From contig JAQXHC010000049.1 of the NCBI GenBank assembly GCA_029007035.1, forward strand, positions 1 through 64,000: DNA of 64,000 bases, read 5' to 3'. Under the pieces are notes generated by a model. That model ran no database searches, was not told the DNA's origin, and saw only the letters and a list, made by a program, of their open reading frames with translations. The stretch is from Oscillospiraceae bacterium. Lineage in GTDB: Bacteria > Bacillota > Clostridia > Oscillospirales > Ruminococcaceae. Positions 1-7,021 of this stretch are shown one piece after another (the first letter of the stretch is position 1; each line of letters opens with the position of its first letter). The position numbers were made by a program, and so were the translations under genes.

Positions 1-237
1 CTAAATCGGAATTTAGGGCAAATATCTGCGTAACTTGTTGAGGGAAACCCTTTTGAAAAAGGGTTCTCCCTCAAACTCCCTTCCTAAAACTTTAGCTCAT
101 TTTTTCTCAGAGGGGCTTAAGCCCCTCTGAGAAAAAATAAATAAAAGTCTTTGGAAAGGGGTCTGGGGAAGAACCTTTCCTCAGAAAGGTTTTCCCCAGC
201 AGGATTTCGGGTATACTGCCGTAAATTCCGATTTACG
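1..237. repeat. nested palindromic interspersed element
   Basis: A 14-bp sequence TAAATCGGAATTTA at 2-15 is repeated as its exact inverse at 222-235. Between them lie a small hairpin in which the run AACCC at 47-51 faces GGGTT at 61-65, a perfect 38-bp palindrome at 100-137 centred on CTTAAG, and a long hairpin at 163-199. No coding capacity is visible. This looks like a non-autonomous, MITE-like or composite repeat of the kind scattered through Ruminococcus genomes; that family link is from memory. The left edge lies at the window boundary, so its true extent is unknown. The palindrome flanked by A and T runs could also act as a bidirectional terminator. The rest of the gene-free stretch 1-543 holds one more hairpin and the promoter of the next operon. 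Confidence 0.6.
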
Positions 238-277
238 TTAGCATTGCGGTGAGCGGAAGCAAATTACAATTTCCGTG

Positions 278-313
278 AAAAAAGCCTGAGTAGATTGCGG
301 TCTTCTCAGGCTT
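278..313 (-). terminator. orphan hairpin with T-run on minus strand
   Basis: A 9-bp perfect stem pairs 282-290 with 305-313. The A-run at 278-283 becomes a T-run on the minus strand, so the structure reads as an intrinsic terminator for leftward transcription. No minus-strand gene is visible to its right before 544, so its purpose is unclear; it may simply be a leftover of the repeat next to it. Confidence 0.35.
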
Positions 314-441
314 AACTTGTATACAGCATTTTTTTTACGGAATACATGATCAATTATACGTATACGGCTGAAAATGCGTAAGGGAAACATTCATACATAA
401 AAACGGGTTGATTTTATGAAAATTATTGTGGACAATTGTAC

Positions 442-470
442 TTGACAAACGGACAGATTTATGGTATAGT
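442..470 (+). promoter_or_regulatory. sigma-A promoter of ACT-domain gene/hom
   Basis: TTGACA at 442-447 and TATAGT at 465-470 with a 17-bp spacer give a near-consensus promoter. The transcript would start near 477 and leave a leader of about 65 bases, which holds a short GC stem at 503-518 followed by a T-run. Confidence 0.85.
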
Positions 471-543
471 TATTGAGTAGAGTACAGTTGTTCTCCGACG
501 GCGGACGGATTTATCCGCAATTTTTGACGGGGGTGGCGATACG

Positions 544-984
544 TTGAAAAATTCTCAGCTGATTGTTGCGGACTCGAAAATACTTCCAGATGTCTTTACA
601 AAGGTTCTTGAGGTAAAGAAGCTGATGGCTCAGAAAGGCGAAAAAAGCTTTGCCTCTGCCTGCAAGCGCATCGGTATTTCAAGGAGCGCTTATTATAAGT
701 ACAAGGACTGCGTATTTTCATATGAGGAGCTTTTCACGCGCAAAATCGTGAATATTTATCTGCTGCTCAGCGACCGTCCGGGCGTTCTTTCGAGCGTTCT
801 CGTCTACCTGCACAGCCTGAAAGCCAACATTCTCACAGTCAATCAGAGTATTCCTGTGGACGGTGCGGCTGCGGTAAATATCTCGCTGCGTCTTACGGAA
901 AATTCAGAGAATGAGCTGTCGGATTTAAATTCAATCAGTATGCTTGACGGAGTTTCAGAGGTTAAGATCCTCTCCGCCGAGTGA
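544..984 (+). CDS. ACT domain-containing protein (PheB/UPF0735-like)
   Basis: The 146-residue product has an N-terminal helix-turn-helix-like segment (about residues 35-60, with SRSAYYKYKD) and a C-terminal ACT domain (about 70-144, with LLLSDRPGVLSSVLVYL), the amino-acid-binding fold of many biosynthetic regulators. Its order and length match the PheB/UPF0735 family, whose exact role is not settled. The start is TTG at 544, preceded by a GGGGGTGG ribosome site. It lies 18 bp before homoserine dehydrogenase and shares its promoter, so a role in sensing an aspartate-family or aromatic amino acid for this pathway is a reasonable inference. Confidence 0.8.
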   Translation: MKNSQLIVADSKILPDVFTKVLEVKKLMAQKGEKSFASACKRIGISRSAYYKYKDCVFSYEELFTRKIVNIYLLLSDRPGVLSSVLVYLHSLKANILTVNQSIPVDGAAAVNISLRLTENSENELSDLNSISMLDGVSEVKILSAE

Positions 985-1002
985 TTTATCGGAGGTCTGA
1001 AT

Positions 1003-2139
1003 ATGTCAGTTAAATTTGCGGTTTTAGGTCATGGAGTTGTCGGCTCGGGAGTCGTTGAGCTGTTCTATAAAAATAAGGAAAGCATTGAAAAACGTGCCGG
1101 CACGGAAATGGACGTCAAGTATATCCTTGATCTCCGCGATTTTCCCGATTCTCCATATAAGGATAAATTTACAAAGGATTTCAATGATATTCTGAACGAC
1201 GATGAGGTCACAGCCGTTGCTGAATGTATGGGAGGCGTTGAGCCTGCTTTTACTTTTGTAAAGGCGTGCCTTGAGCGTGGAAAGAGCGTATCTACGTCGA
1301 ATAAGGAGCTTGTTGCTGAGAAAGGCGATATTCTTCTTGCTGCCGCAAAGGCGCACAGCTGCAATTTCTTCTTTGAGGCGAGCGTTGGCGGAGCGATTCC
1401 GATAATCCGTCCGCTTCACAAGTGTCTTGCTGCTAACGATATTTCCGCTGTTGCAGGCATTCTCAACGGTACGACGAATTTCATTCTTACAAAAATGTAT
1501 AAGGAAAATATGTCTTTCGGTGACGCTCTCGCTCTTGCACAGCAGCTTGGCTATGCCGAGAAAGACCCGACCGCTGATATCGAGGGTCATGACGCCTGCC
1601 GCAAAATCTGCATAATTTCGTCGCTCGTTTTTGGAAAGCACGTTTATCCGAAGAGCGTATTCACTAAGGGAATTTCGGAAATAAGCCTTGATGACGTAAA
1701 AAATGCTGATTCTATGGGCTTTGCGGTTAAGCTTATTGCATCTGTACGCAGACTTGATAACGGAAAAATTCTTCCCGCGGTCATGCCTATGCTTGTGCCG
1801 TATGACAATATTATTTCCAATGTCAACGACGTTTTCAATGCTGTTACTGTGGACGGCGACGGCATCGACAAGGTGATGTTCTACGGCAGGGGAGCAGGAA
1901 AGCTTCCGACGGCGAGCGCGGTTCTGGGTGACGTGATTGATTCGGTCAAGCATTCGGTTACGGTTTTCTCTCAGTCATGGGAGTCGTCCGACGATGACAA
2001 GTTTATCGAGCCGGTTGCGAATTTCAGCGCACGCTGGTATATCCGCGACAGCTCCGGCAGCCGCATTACCGATAAGGTTATGACCTTTGCAGAGGCGAGT
2101 GCTCTCGGTGCTGATTCGTGCATTCCCGTACTTGAATAA
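1003..2139 (+). CDS. hom: homoserine dehydrogenase
   Basis: Catalyses NAD(P)H-dependent reduction of aspartate semialdehyde to homoserine, the branch point to threonine and methionine. The 378-residue protein opens with the dinucleotide-binding motif GHGVVGSGVV (residues 9-18) and carries the family signatures SNKELVAEKG and NGTTNFILTKM with a lysine/aspartate active-site region around GYAEKDPTADIEGHD. Unlike many bacterial homologues it has no C-terminal ACT domain; the separate ACT protein just upstream may supply that function, which is inference. metA, the next enzyme towards methionine, lies elsewhere in this window at 19554. A terminator hairpin follows at 2225. Confidence 0.93.
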   Translation: MSVKFAVLGHGVVGSGVVELFYKNKESIEKRAGTEMDVKYILDLRDFPDSPYKDKFTKDFNDILNDDEVTAVAECMGGVEPAFTFVKACLERGKSVSTSNKELVAEKGDILLAAAKAHSCNFFFEASVGGAIPIIRPLHKCLAANDISAVAGILNGTTNFILTKMYKENMSFGDALALAQQLGYAEKDPTADIEGHDACRKICIISSLVFGKHVYPKSVFTKGISEISLDDVKNADSMGFAVKLIASVRRLDNGKILPAVMPMLVPYDNIISNVNDVFNAVTVDGDGIDKVMFYGRGAGKLPTASAVLGDVIDSVKHSVTVFSQSWESSDDDKFIEPVANFSARWYIRDSSGSRITDKVMTFAEASALGADSCIPVLE

Positions 2140-2141
2140 CT

Positions 2142-2200
2142 AAGGCAACACCGCACAAAAAACGCCTGACGGCTTTGCCCGTCATCTGCAAGGCGTGGTT
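2142..2200. repeat. GGCAACA-type repeat fragment with hairpin
   Basis: Begins with AAGGCAACACC, the same edge as the repeat at 62831. It contains a stem-loop in which ACGCC and TGACGG on the left face CCGTCA and GGCGT on the right. It separates hom from its terminator. I read it as a decayed copy of a dispersed small repeat. Confidence 0.45.
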
Positions 2201-2224
2201 TATCCGGTGATTTCATGAATGTAA

Positions 2225-2259
2225 CAGGCGTTTCCAAGTATCCGGAAACGCCTGTTTTT
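2225..2259 (+). terminator. intrinsic terminator of hom
   Basis: An 11-bp perfect stem (2225-2235 with 2244-2254) is followed by five T residues. It sits just before the ribosome site of the next gene, which rules out the longer alternative start at 2215 for that gene. Confidence 0.85.
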
Positions 2260-2268
2260 GGAGGTTAT

Positions 2269-2757
2269 ATGGTAATTCACAACATTCCGCCTGTCTTTGA
2301 CGAAAACAGCAGAATCCTGATTTTAGGTTCATTCCCGTCGGTTAAATCGCGGGAAATGCAGTTTTTTTACGGTCATCCTCAGAATCGTTTCTGGAAGCTT
2401 CTTGCGCGTCTTTTCAATGATGATGTACCTGCAGATATTCCCGATAAACGGTCGTTTCTGCTTCGTAACCGGGTTGCTGTGTGGGATGTGGTCAAAAGCT
2501 GTGAAATCAAAGGCTCTGAGGACAGCAGTATCACCGATGTGACGGTCAATGACCTATCGATAATTCTCGGAAAGTGTGATATATCGCAGATCTTCTGCAA
2601 CGGAGGTACTTCTTTTTCTCTGTATAAAAAATACTGCGCCGACAAAATCGGACGACCAGCCGTGAAGCTTCCGTCCACCAGTCCTGCGAACGCAGCCTAT
2701 TCCATCGACAGGCTTTGCGAGCAATGGAAAATAATTCTGACTACAGATTCAAAGTGA
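2269..2757 (+). CDS. DNA-deoxyinosine glycosylase (UDG superfamily)
   Basis: The 162-residue protein matches the family of small uracil-DNA-glycosylase fold enzymes annotated as DNA-deoxyinosine glycosylase. Typical motifs are LILGSFPSVKSRE near residue 16, the FFYGHPQNRFW segment near residue 33 and LPSTSPANA near residue 137. It should remove deaminated bases such as hypoxanthine from DNA and act in the cytoplasm. ATG 2269 is chosen over ATG 2215 because GGAGG lies at 2260-2264 and a terminator hairpin covers 2225-2259; the family also starts near this methionine. Its 3' end overlaps the convergent dCMP deaminase gene by 17 bp. Confidence 0.82.
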   Translation: MVIHNIPPVFDENSRILILGSFPSVKSREMQFFYGHPQNRFWKLLARLFNDDVPADIPDKRSFLLRNRVAVWDVVKSCEIKGSEDSSITDVTVNDLSIILGKCDISQIFCNGGTSFSLYKKYCADKIGRPAVKLPSTSPANAAYSIDRLCEQWKIILTTDSK

Positions 2758-3223
2758 GCTTTTTGCCCGATGCTTCGTATTTTTCAATCTTAACGCCGGA
2801 CATTTTGAACATTATCATTGATGCCTTAACGCTGTCGGTATCGGCATATTTATTTTCGCGATAGATTATGTGTCTGATGCCGCACTGGATTATCGCCTTG
2901 GCGCATTCGTTGCAGGGAAACAGCGTAACATAGAGCTTGCAGCCGTTCAGAGATGCGGTGCCGCTGTTGAGAATCGCGTTTAGCTCCGCGTGGCATACAA
3001 AGGGATATTTAGTGTTTAGAGGGGAATCTGACTCGCGCTCCCACGGCATTTCGTCGTCGCAGCAGCCTGTCGGCATACCGTTATATCCAACGGACACGAT
3101 GCGTTTATCGGCATTTACGATGCACGCGCCCACCTGTGTGGAGTTGTCTTTGCTCCTTTCGGCAGAAAGCATGGCAATGCCCATGAAATATTCGTCCCAG
3201 TCTATATAATCGGTTCTTTTCAT
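2741..3223 (-). CDS. deoxycytidylate (dCMP) deaminase family protein
   Basis: The 160-residue protein has the zinc-binding motifs of cytidine/deoxycytidylate deaminases: CHAELNAIL (His and catalytic Glu) and PCNECAKAI (two Cys). It is expected to convert dCMP to dUMP for thymidylate synthesis. The open frame extends to 3370, but ATG 3223 is preceded by a GAGGTGA ribosome site and matches the family N-terminus (MKRTDYIDWDEYFM). The gene has its own promoter at 3252-3280. ComEB-type annotations are used for close homologues; the competence link is historical rather than shown here. Confidence 0.88.
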   Translation of the reverse strand: MKRTDYIDWDEYFMGIAMLSAERSKDNSTQVGACIVNADKRIVSVGYNGMPTGCCDDEMPWERESDSPLNTKYPFVCHAELNAILNSGTASLNGCKLYVTLFPCNECAKAIIQCGIRHIIYRENKYADTDSVKASMIMFKMSGVKIEKYEASGKKLTLNL

Positions 3224-3251
3224 TCGGTTCACCTCATAATCAATTTTTTTT

Positions 3252-3280
3252 ATTATACAATATTGAGTTATGAATGTCAA
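3252..3280 (-). promoter_or_regulatory. sigma-A promoter of dCMP deaminase gene
   Basis: On the minus strand TTGACA (3280-3275) and TATAAT (3257-3252) are separated by 17 bp, with the start codon about 28 bp downstream. Confidence 0.85.
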
Positions 3281-3379
3281 GACGACCGCTCTTAACCGGT
3301 TATATTTGGTAAAATTGCATAAATCGAATTGTGTGCAATGTGTGATAATCACGAAAATATTGAATTGCATAAGTTAGGG

Positions 3380-3408
3380 TTGACTTTGATTTCAGGTGAT
3401 GTTATAAT
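3380..3408 (+). promoter_or_regulatory. sigma-A promoter of zinc-ribbon membrane protein
   Basis: TTGACT at 3380-3385 and TATAAT at 3403-3408, spacer 17 bp. It lies upstream of the gene at 3489. Confidence 0.8.
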
Positions 3409-3488
3409 TGTAATGGATATGTATGGTGTTTTTCCGTATGTATAATATGCTGAGCTTTGTCATTATGGAATTGAGGTGTTGCAGAAAG

Positions 3489-4517
3489 ATGAAGTGCCGC
3501 AGATGCAATGAAGAAGTTCCTGACGGAGTGCAGTTTTGCCCCTATTGCGGAGCGAATCTTGCAATGATGAACCGCACCGAAATGGAAAACGAACGTCTCA
3601 GAACCGAGGAAAACAACCGCAGGTCTGTGTCGCGTGAGTTCAGCAGCCATGAGCAGGAGCGTTTCGATGAAATTCTCCGCAGCAGGCAGAAAAAATCATC
3701 GGGTTCAAAGAAGCTTGTTCCGGTAATTATAGCCGCTGTCGTTATTCTATGCGGCGGTATAGGCGGATTTGTATTGATGCGTCCGTCCGGAAATGACGAT
3801 AAGGAAACGTCGCAGAATGTAAGCTCTGTTTCCGAAAGCAGTGCTGCTCCGGCAGAAAACAACGATTATATTGCTGCTCTCGATGATGAAATTGCCAATA
3901 GTCTTTCCGGAAACAAATATCGTGATGCGATTGCAGCTGTTGACAAAACAGCTTCCGAGCATTCGGAGAACAGCGATTTTGTTGCTGAATGCAATGCAAA
4001 AAAATGTGATATTTACACCAAATGGGTCGCATACGCAGAAAGTCAGGGAAATTATTTCGGTTCGGACGGCGCAGTTGCCGCTGCATCGGAGCTTGACGGA
4101 CTTTCGGGAAATGCTGATGTGGAAGACTGTATCGCAAGAGGCGTTGAATATGAAAAAGCAAACTATATCACGATTATCAATGCAAAGCGCGCTGAACTGG
4201 GTTATTCTCCGCTTGAAGAAGTTCCGGCTGTCAGCGGAATTGCAGCTTCAAATGTAAAAAAACTTATCGATTCCGGGGCTGATTCGGCTTCCTATGATAT
4301 TACAGAGGAGCTTAATACAGCTTTCCCCAAGTGGATGGAGTGGAAAACTTCCTCATCCGCAGGCACAGACGGAGCACAGAGCTTTGCTGATTCCCTTGAT
4401 AAAAGCGATGAAACAGGTGAATTCAATTCCAGCTTCGGATATATCGGAGTCGGTGCTGAATATAATAAAAAGAACAAATCGATTGCGTGGTATGTTATCA
4501 CGATAAGCGATAAGTGA
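3489..4517 (+). CDS. zinc-ribbon membrane protein with CAP-like C-terminus
   Basis: The 342-residue protein starts with a zinc ribbon (C3, C6, C17, C20: CRRC and CPYC), followed by a charged stretch, one membrane helix (about residues 73-95) and a Ser/Glu-rich linker. The C-terminal ~110 residues read like a degenerate CAP/SCP domain: IINAKRAELGYSPL at its start and FGYIGVGAEYNKKNKSIAWY near its end. The usual CAP histidine and glutamate are not obvious. Topology should be cytoplasmic ribbon and extracellular CAP-like part. The start at 3489 fits the ribbon and a GAGGTG site; the frame is open to 3423. It is followed 27 bp later by a surface protein gene. Function unknown. Confidence 0.65.
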   Translation: MKCRRCNEEVPDGVQFCPYCGANLAMMNRTEMENERLRTEENNRRSVSREFSSHEQERFDEILRSRQKKSSGSKKLVPVIIAAVVILCGGIGGFVLMRPSGNDDKETSQNVSSVSESSAAPAENNDYIAALDDEIANSLSGNKYRDAIAAVDKTASEHSENSDFVAECNAKKCDIYTKWVAYAESQGNYFGSDGAVAAASELDGLSGNADVEDCIARGVEYEKANYITIINAKRAELGYSPLEEVPAVSGIAASNVKKLIDSGADSASYDITEELNTAFPKWMEWKTSSSAGTDGAQSFADSLDKSDETGEFNSSFGYIGVGAEYNKKNKSIAWYVITISDK

Positions 4518-4544
4518 TAAATGATTTTTTATGAGGTGACAATT

Positions 4545-5417
4545 ATGTTAAAAAAATGTGTGACTTTTATTGCGGCTGGAATCGTTGCTGCTTCCTGTAT
4601 GGCATTTACTGTGAGTGCTGCCGGTAATGAGACAGTTCCCGCTGCCGTTTATGCTTCCGAGAGCCTGAATAAGACGGCTTCCGAGGGTCAGATTACAATC
4701 AAGCTCAGTGCTGATGCTGAATATTTCAGCCTGCCTGCATTTACTCTGCTCTGTGGAGACACTGTTATCGGAGCAAAAAAGCTTGATGGTCTGGCGGGAG
4801 GAGCTAATTCATGGACATTCAAAAAGCTTGATACCGACAGCTCATATAAGCTCAAGGTCACCGTACCGAGCGGCTATCTCATTAACGGAAAATCTGAAAG
4901 CTTCACTCAGAGTGTAAGCGTCGGATCGACATACAGCTTTACTTTTAAAAAGCAGGAGACTCCCGAGACTGAGCCGCCTACGGAGGAAGAAACTACAACA
5001 AAACCTCAGGCAACCGAGCCAAAGCCGACTTCGCCTCCTGTAACCGACAGTCCCGAGGATAAGACCGAGCCGTCCAAGGAAGAGGATACTAAGCCTGCTG
5101 AGGAAGATAAGGGTTCCGATACCGATAAGAATGAAAGTGCTGAGACAACGGAATCATCCGAATCCGGCAATAGCAATCAGCAGTCGGACAGTGATAAGAA
5201 CACTTCCGACAAGAACAGCTCCAATAAAAATAATTCGGATAAAAACAGCTCAAACAAGAATAACTCCAATAAAAACGATTCCGACAAAAAGGATGACGGC
5301 AAGAAAGAGGATTCTGCTGATACCGGAGTTCAGCCGCCTTTTGTAGCTCTTGGAGCGCTTGGAGTTTGCGCTGTGATTGCAGGTGCTTGCGTTATCGGCA
5401 AGAAAAAGAACAAGTAA
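4545..5417 (+). CDS. secreted cell-surface protein with repeat linker and C-terminal anchor
   Basis: The 290-residue product has a signal peptide (MLKKCVTFIAAGIVAA, cleaved near residue 26 after VSA), a small folded domain (about 30-140), a long low-complexity region rich in T, P, E, then S, D, K, N (about 143-255) with repeated SDKN/SNKN units, and a C-terminal hydrophobic helix ending in KKKNK. The residues just before the helix, ADTGVQPP, recall a degenerate sortase-type signal but lack a clean LPXTG, so a membrane anchor is the safer reading. Start 4545 follows GAGGTGAC. It probably shares the operon of the CAP-like protein. No enzymatic motif was recognised. Confidence 0.7.
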   Translation: MLKKCVTFIAAGIVAASCMAFTVSAAGNETVPAAVYASESLNKTASEGQITIKLSADAEYFSLPAFTLLCGDTVIGAKKLDGLAGGANSWTFKKLDTDSSYKLKVTVPSGYLINGKSESFTQSVSVGSTYSFTFKKQETPETEPPTEEETTTKPQATEPKPTSPPVTDSPEDKTEPSKEEDTKPAEEDKGSDTDKNESAETTESSESGNSNQQSDSDKNTSDKNSSNKNNSDKNSSNKNNSNKNDSDKKDDGKKEDSADTGVQPPFVALGALGVCAVIAGACVIGKKKNK

Positions 5418-5479
5418 ATCTGTCTGGCAGGTATAATCGTTTTTTGGCATAACATAATTGTGAATAAAATGTAAATTAT

Positions 5480-5521
5480 AGTCCTTATTCAATGGGTTTC
5501 TGTTGAATAAGGACTTTTTTT
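5480..5521 (+). terminator. intrinsic terminator
   Basis: A 13-bp perfect stem (5480-5492 with 5503-5515) is followed by a T-run. It ends the operon of the two envelope genes upstream. Confidence 0.88.
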
Positions 5522-5546
5522 ATCCCCTTTGTAGAACCGGTTATAT

Positions 5547-5675
5547 TAATCCTCTAAACGTTGATAGATAAAATTGCGAGAAGAAATTCTGACAGTCAAG
5601 TCGCCCATCGAGTATGTGCGACGACGAATAGCGCAATTAATGCCGCTATTTTGTCTATTGTTGTTTTGAGGATTA
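5547..5675. repeat. MITE-like inverted-repeat element (TAATCCTC ends)
   Basis: The ends form imperfect inverted repeats of about 30 bp: TAATCCTCTAAACGTTGATA at 5547 against the inverse of the segment ending GAGGATTA at 5675. The element is about 129 bp and has no convincing gene. It ends about 20 bp before the ribosome site of the holin gene, so it forms most of that gene's upstream region (5418-5705), in which I see no clear promoter of its own. Confidence 0.5.
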
Positions 5676-5705
5676 GTTATTATATCAAATATAAGGAGGT
5701 AGGTC

Positions 5706-6140
5706 ATAATCAGAAACTCAATCTGTACTGTATTTGGCGCACTGGGAGCTGCGGCTTCGTACCTTATTGGCGGTTTTGACGGCACAGTGATTACTTTGCT
5801 GATTTTTATTGTCATTGATCTGGTAAGCGGAATTACAGTCGCGGCGGTTTTCAGACGTTCGCCGAAATCTGAAAGCGGTTCGCTTCGCTCGTCGGTTTGC
5901 TTCAGGGGACTCTGCGGAAAGGGTATGATTCTTATGTTCGTTCTTATAGGCAGACGGCTTGACCTGTCCCTCGGCACGGATTATATCAGGGACGGCGTGT
6001 GTATTGCATTTGCTTCGGGCGAGCTGCTCAGTATAATCGAAAATGCCGGTATTATGGGAATCCCGATGCCGTCGGTCATTACAAAAGCAGTCGATTTGCT
6101 TGGAAAGGAGAACAGAAAAAATAATGATGAAAGGAATTGA
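5706..6140 (+). CDS. phage holin family protein, apparent ATA start
   Basis: The 144-residue frame matches the small phage-holin/toxin-secretion holin family: hydrophobic segments, an IDLVSGI motif, then RSPKSESGSL, FRGLCGKGM and IIENAGIMGIPMPSVITKA, which are family hallmarks. Holins form membrane pores that release endolysin. The first canonical start in frame is GTG 5787, but that would remove about 27 well-matching residues. A strong GGAGG at 5695-5699 instead points to ATA at 5706 (or ATC at 5709), giving IIRNSICTVFGALGAA. Either a rare non-ATG start is used or the start codon has mutated. The 3' end overlaps the lysozyme gene by 17 bp, typical of a lysis cassette. Confidence 0.7.
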   Translation: MIRNSICTVFGALGAAASYLIGGFDGTVITLLIFIVIDLVSGITVAAVFRRSPKSESGSLRSSVCFRGLCGKGMILMFVLIGRRLDLSLGTDYIRDGVCIAFASGELLSIIENAGIMGIPMPSVITKAVDLLGKENRKNNDERN

Positions 6141-6903
6141 TGTTTCAAGACATCAGGGGGACATAAATTGGCAGAAGGTGAAAGATTCCGGAATCGAATT
6201 TGCCATGCTCCGTGCAGGATACGGAAAAATCGCGTCTCAGGAGGATTCACGGTTCAAGGCAAATTACAGCGGCTGCACGGCTGTCGGGATTCCATGCGGA
6301 GTCTACTGGTACAGCTATGCTCTCACCCCTGATGATGCAGTTAAAGAAGCTGAGGCGTGTCTTGCGGTCATAAAAGGGAAGAAGCTTGATTTTCCTGTTT
6401 ATTTTGATATTGAGGAAATGTCTCAGTTTGCACTCGGACCTGATAAATGCACTGCAATTGCGGAAGCATTTTGCCGCAAAATTGAGGGGGCGGGATATTG
6501 GGCGGGTATTTACAGCTATAAGTATTTCCTCCAAAGCCGTCTGATTCTTGAGATCAGAAAAAGATTTGCCGTATGGGTGGCTCATACCGGAGTTCACAGT
6601 ACTAATTACGGTCCTCAGTTCGGAATATGGCAGTACAGCCATAACGGTTCAGTTCCCGGAATTGACGGCAGAGTGGACTGTGATTACTGTTATATCGATT
6701 ATCCGCGTCTTATCGCAGAAAAGAGACTCAACGGCAGTGAGATAATGCCGCATACCCGTGTGTATACAGTTAAAAAGGGTGATTCACTCTGGAAAATAGC
6801 AAAGATGTATTTTGGAACCGGTACACGCTGGAGAGAAATTATGGAGTTTAACGGACTCCGTAATGAGACGATTTTTCCGGGTCAGAAGCTGAGAATACCA
6901 TAA
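6124..6903 (+). CDS. GH25 lysozyme with C-terminal LysM domain
   Basis: The 259-residue endolysin-like muramidase cleaves the MurNAc-GlcNAc bond of peptidoglycan. The GH25 domain (about 3-200) shows GIDVSRHQGDI near the start and FDIEE with catalytic D95/E97. A LysM cell-wall-binding domain (about 212-259, YTVKKGDSLWKIAKMYFG) follows. There is no signal peptide, which fits export through the overlapping holin. ATG 6124 or the adjacent ATG 6127 could start it; 6124 is closer to the AAGGAG at 6105-6110. It looks like a lysis pair without other phage genes around it. Confidence 0.88.
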   Translation: MMKGIDVSRHQGDINWQKVKDSGIEFAMLRAGYGKIASQEDSRFKANYSGCTAVGIPCGVYWYSYALTPDDAVKEAEACLAVIKGKKLDFPVYFDIEEMSQFALGPDKCTAIAEAFCRKIEGAGYWAGIYSYKYFLQSRLILEIRKRFAVWVAHTGVHSTNYGPQFGIWQYSHNGSVPGIDGRVDCDYCYIDYPRLIAEKRLNGSEIMPHTRVYTVKKGDSLWKIAKMYFGTGTRWREIMEFNGLRNETIFPGQKLRIP

Positions 6904-6946
6904 AAATAAATCCACAACATATCCGATGCGGATTTTTTCTGAATAC

Positions 6947-6988
6947 AAAAAAAGACACGGCTGAAAATGAATCATGCCGTGTTTTTTA
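6947..6988. terminator. bidirectional terminator
   Basis: A 7-bp GC-rich stem (6955-6961 with 6976-6982) is flanked by an A-run and a T-run. It lies between the convergent lysozyme and trkH genes and can serve both. Confidence 0.8.
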
Positions 6989-7021
6989 TTCAGGCAACAT
7001 CGCTCGGTTTTAGAGGTCTGC

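Noticed and set aside
1024-1953. 309-codon open frame on the minus strand opposite hom
   Set aside because: It mirrors the coding frame of homoserine dehydrogenase, has no ribosome site or recognisable motif, and its product is an arginine/asparagine-rich shadow.
5131-5290. Short tandem repeats in the surface protein gene as a CRISPR-like array
   Set aside because: The repeats are in-frame low-complexity codons (SDKN/SNKN) without spacers.
5290-5417. LPXTG sortase signal in the surface protein at 4545
   Set aside because: The residues before the C-terminal helix (ADTGV) do not form a proper LPXTG; a plain membrane anchor explains the end.
5547-6903. Complete prophage
   Set aside because: Only a holin and a lysozyme are present; no integrase, capsid, portal or tail genes flank them.
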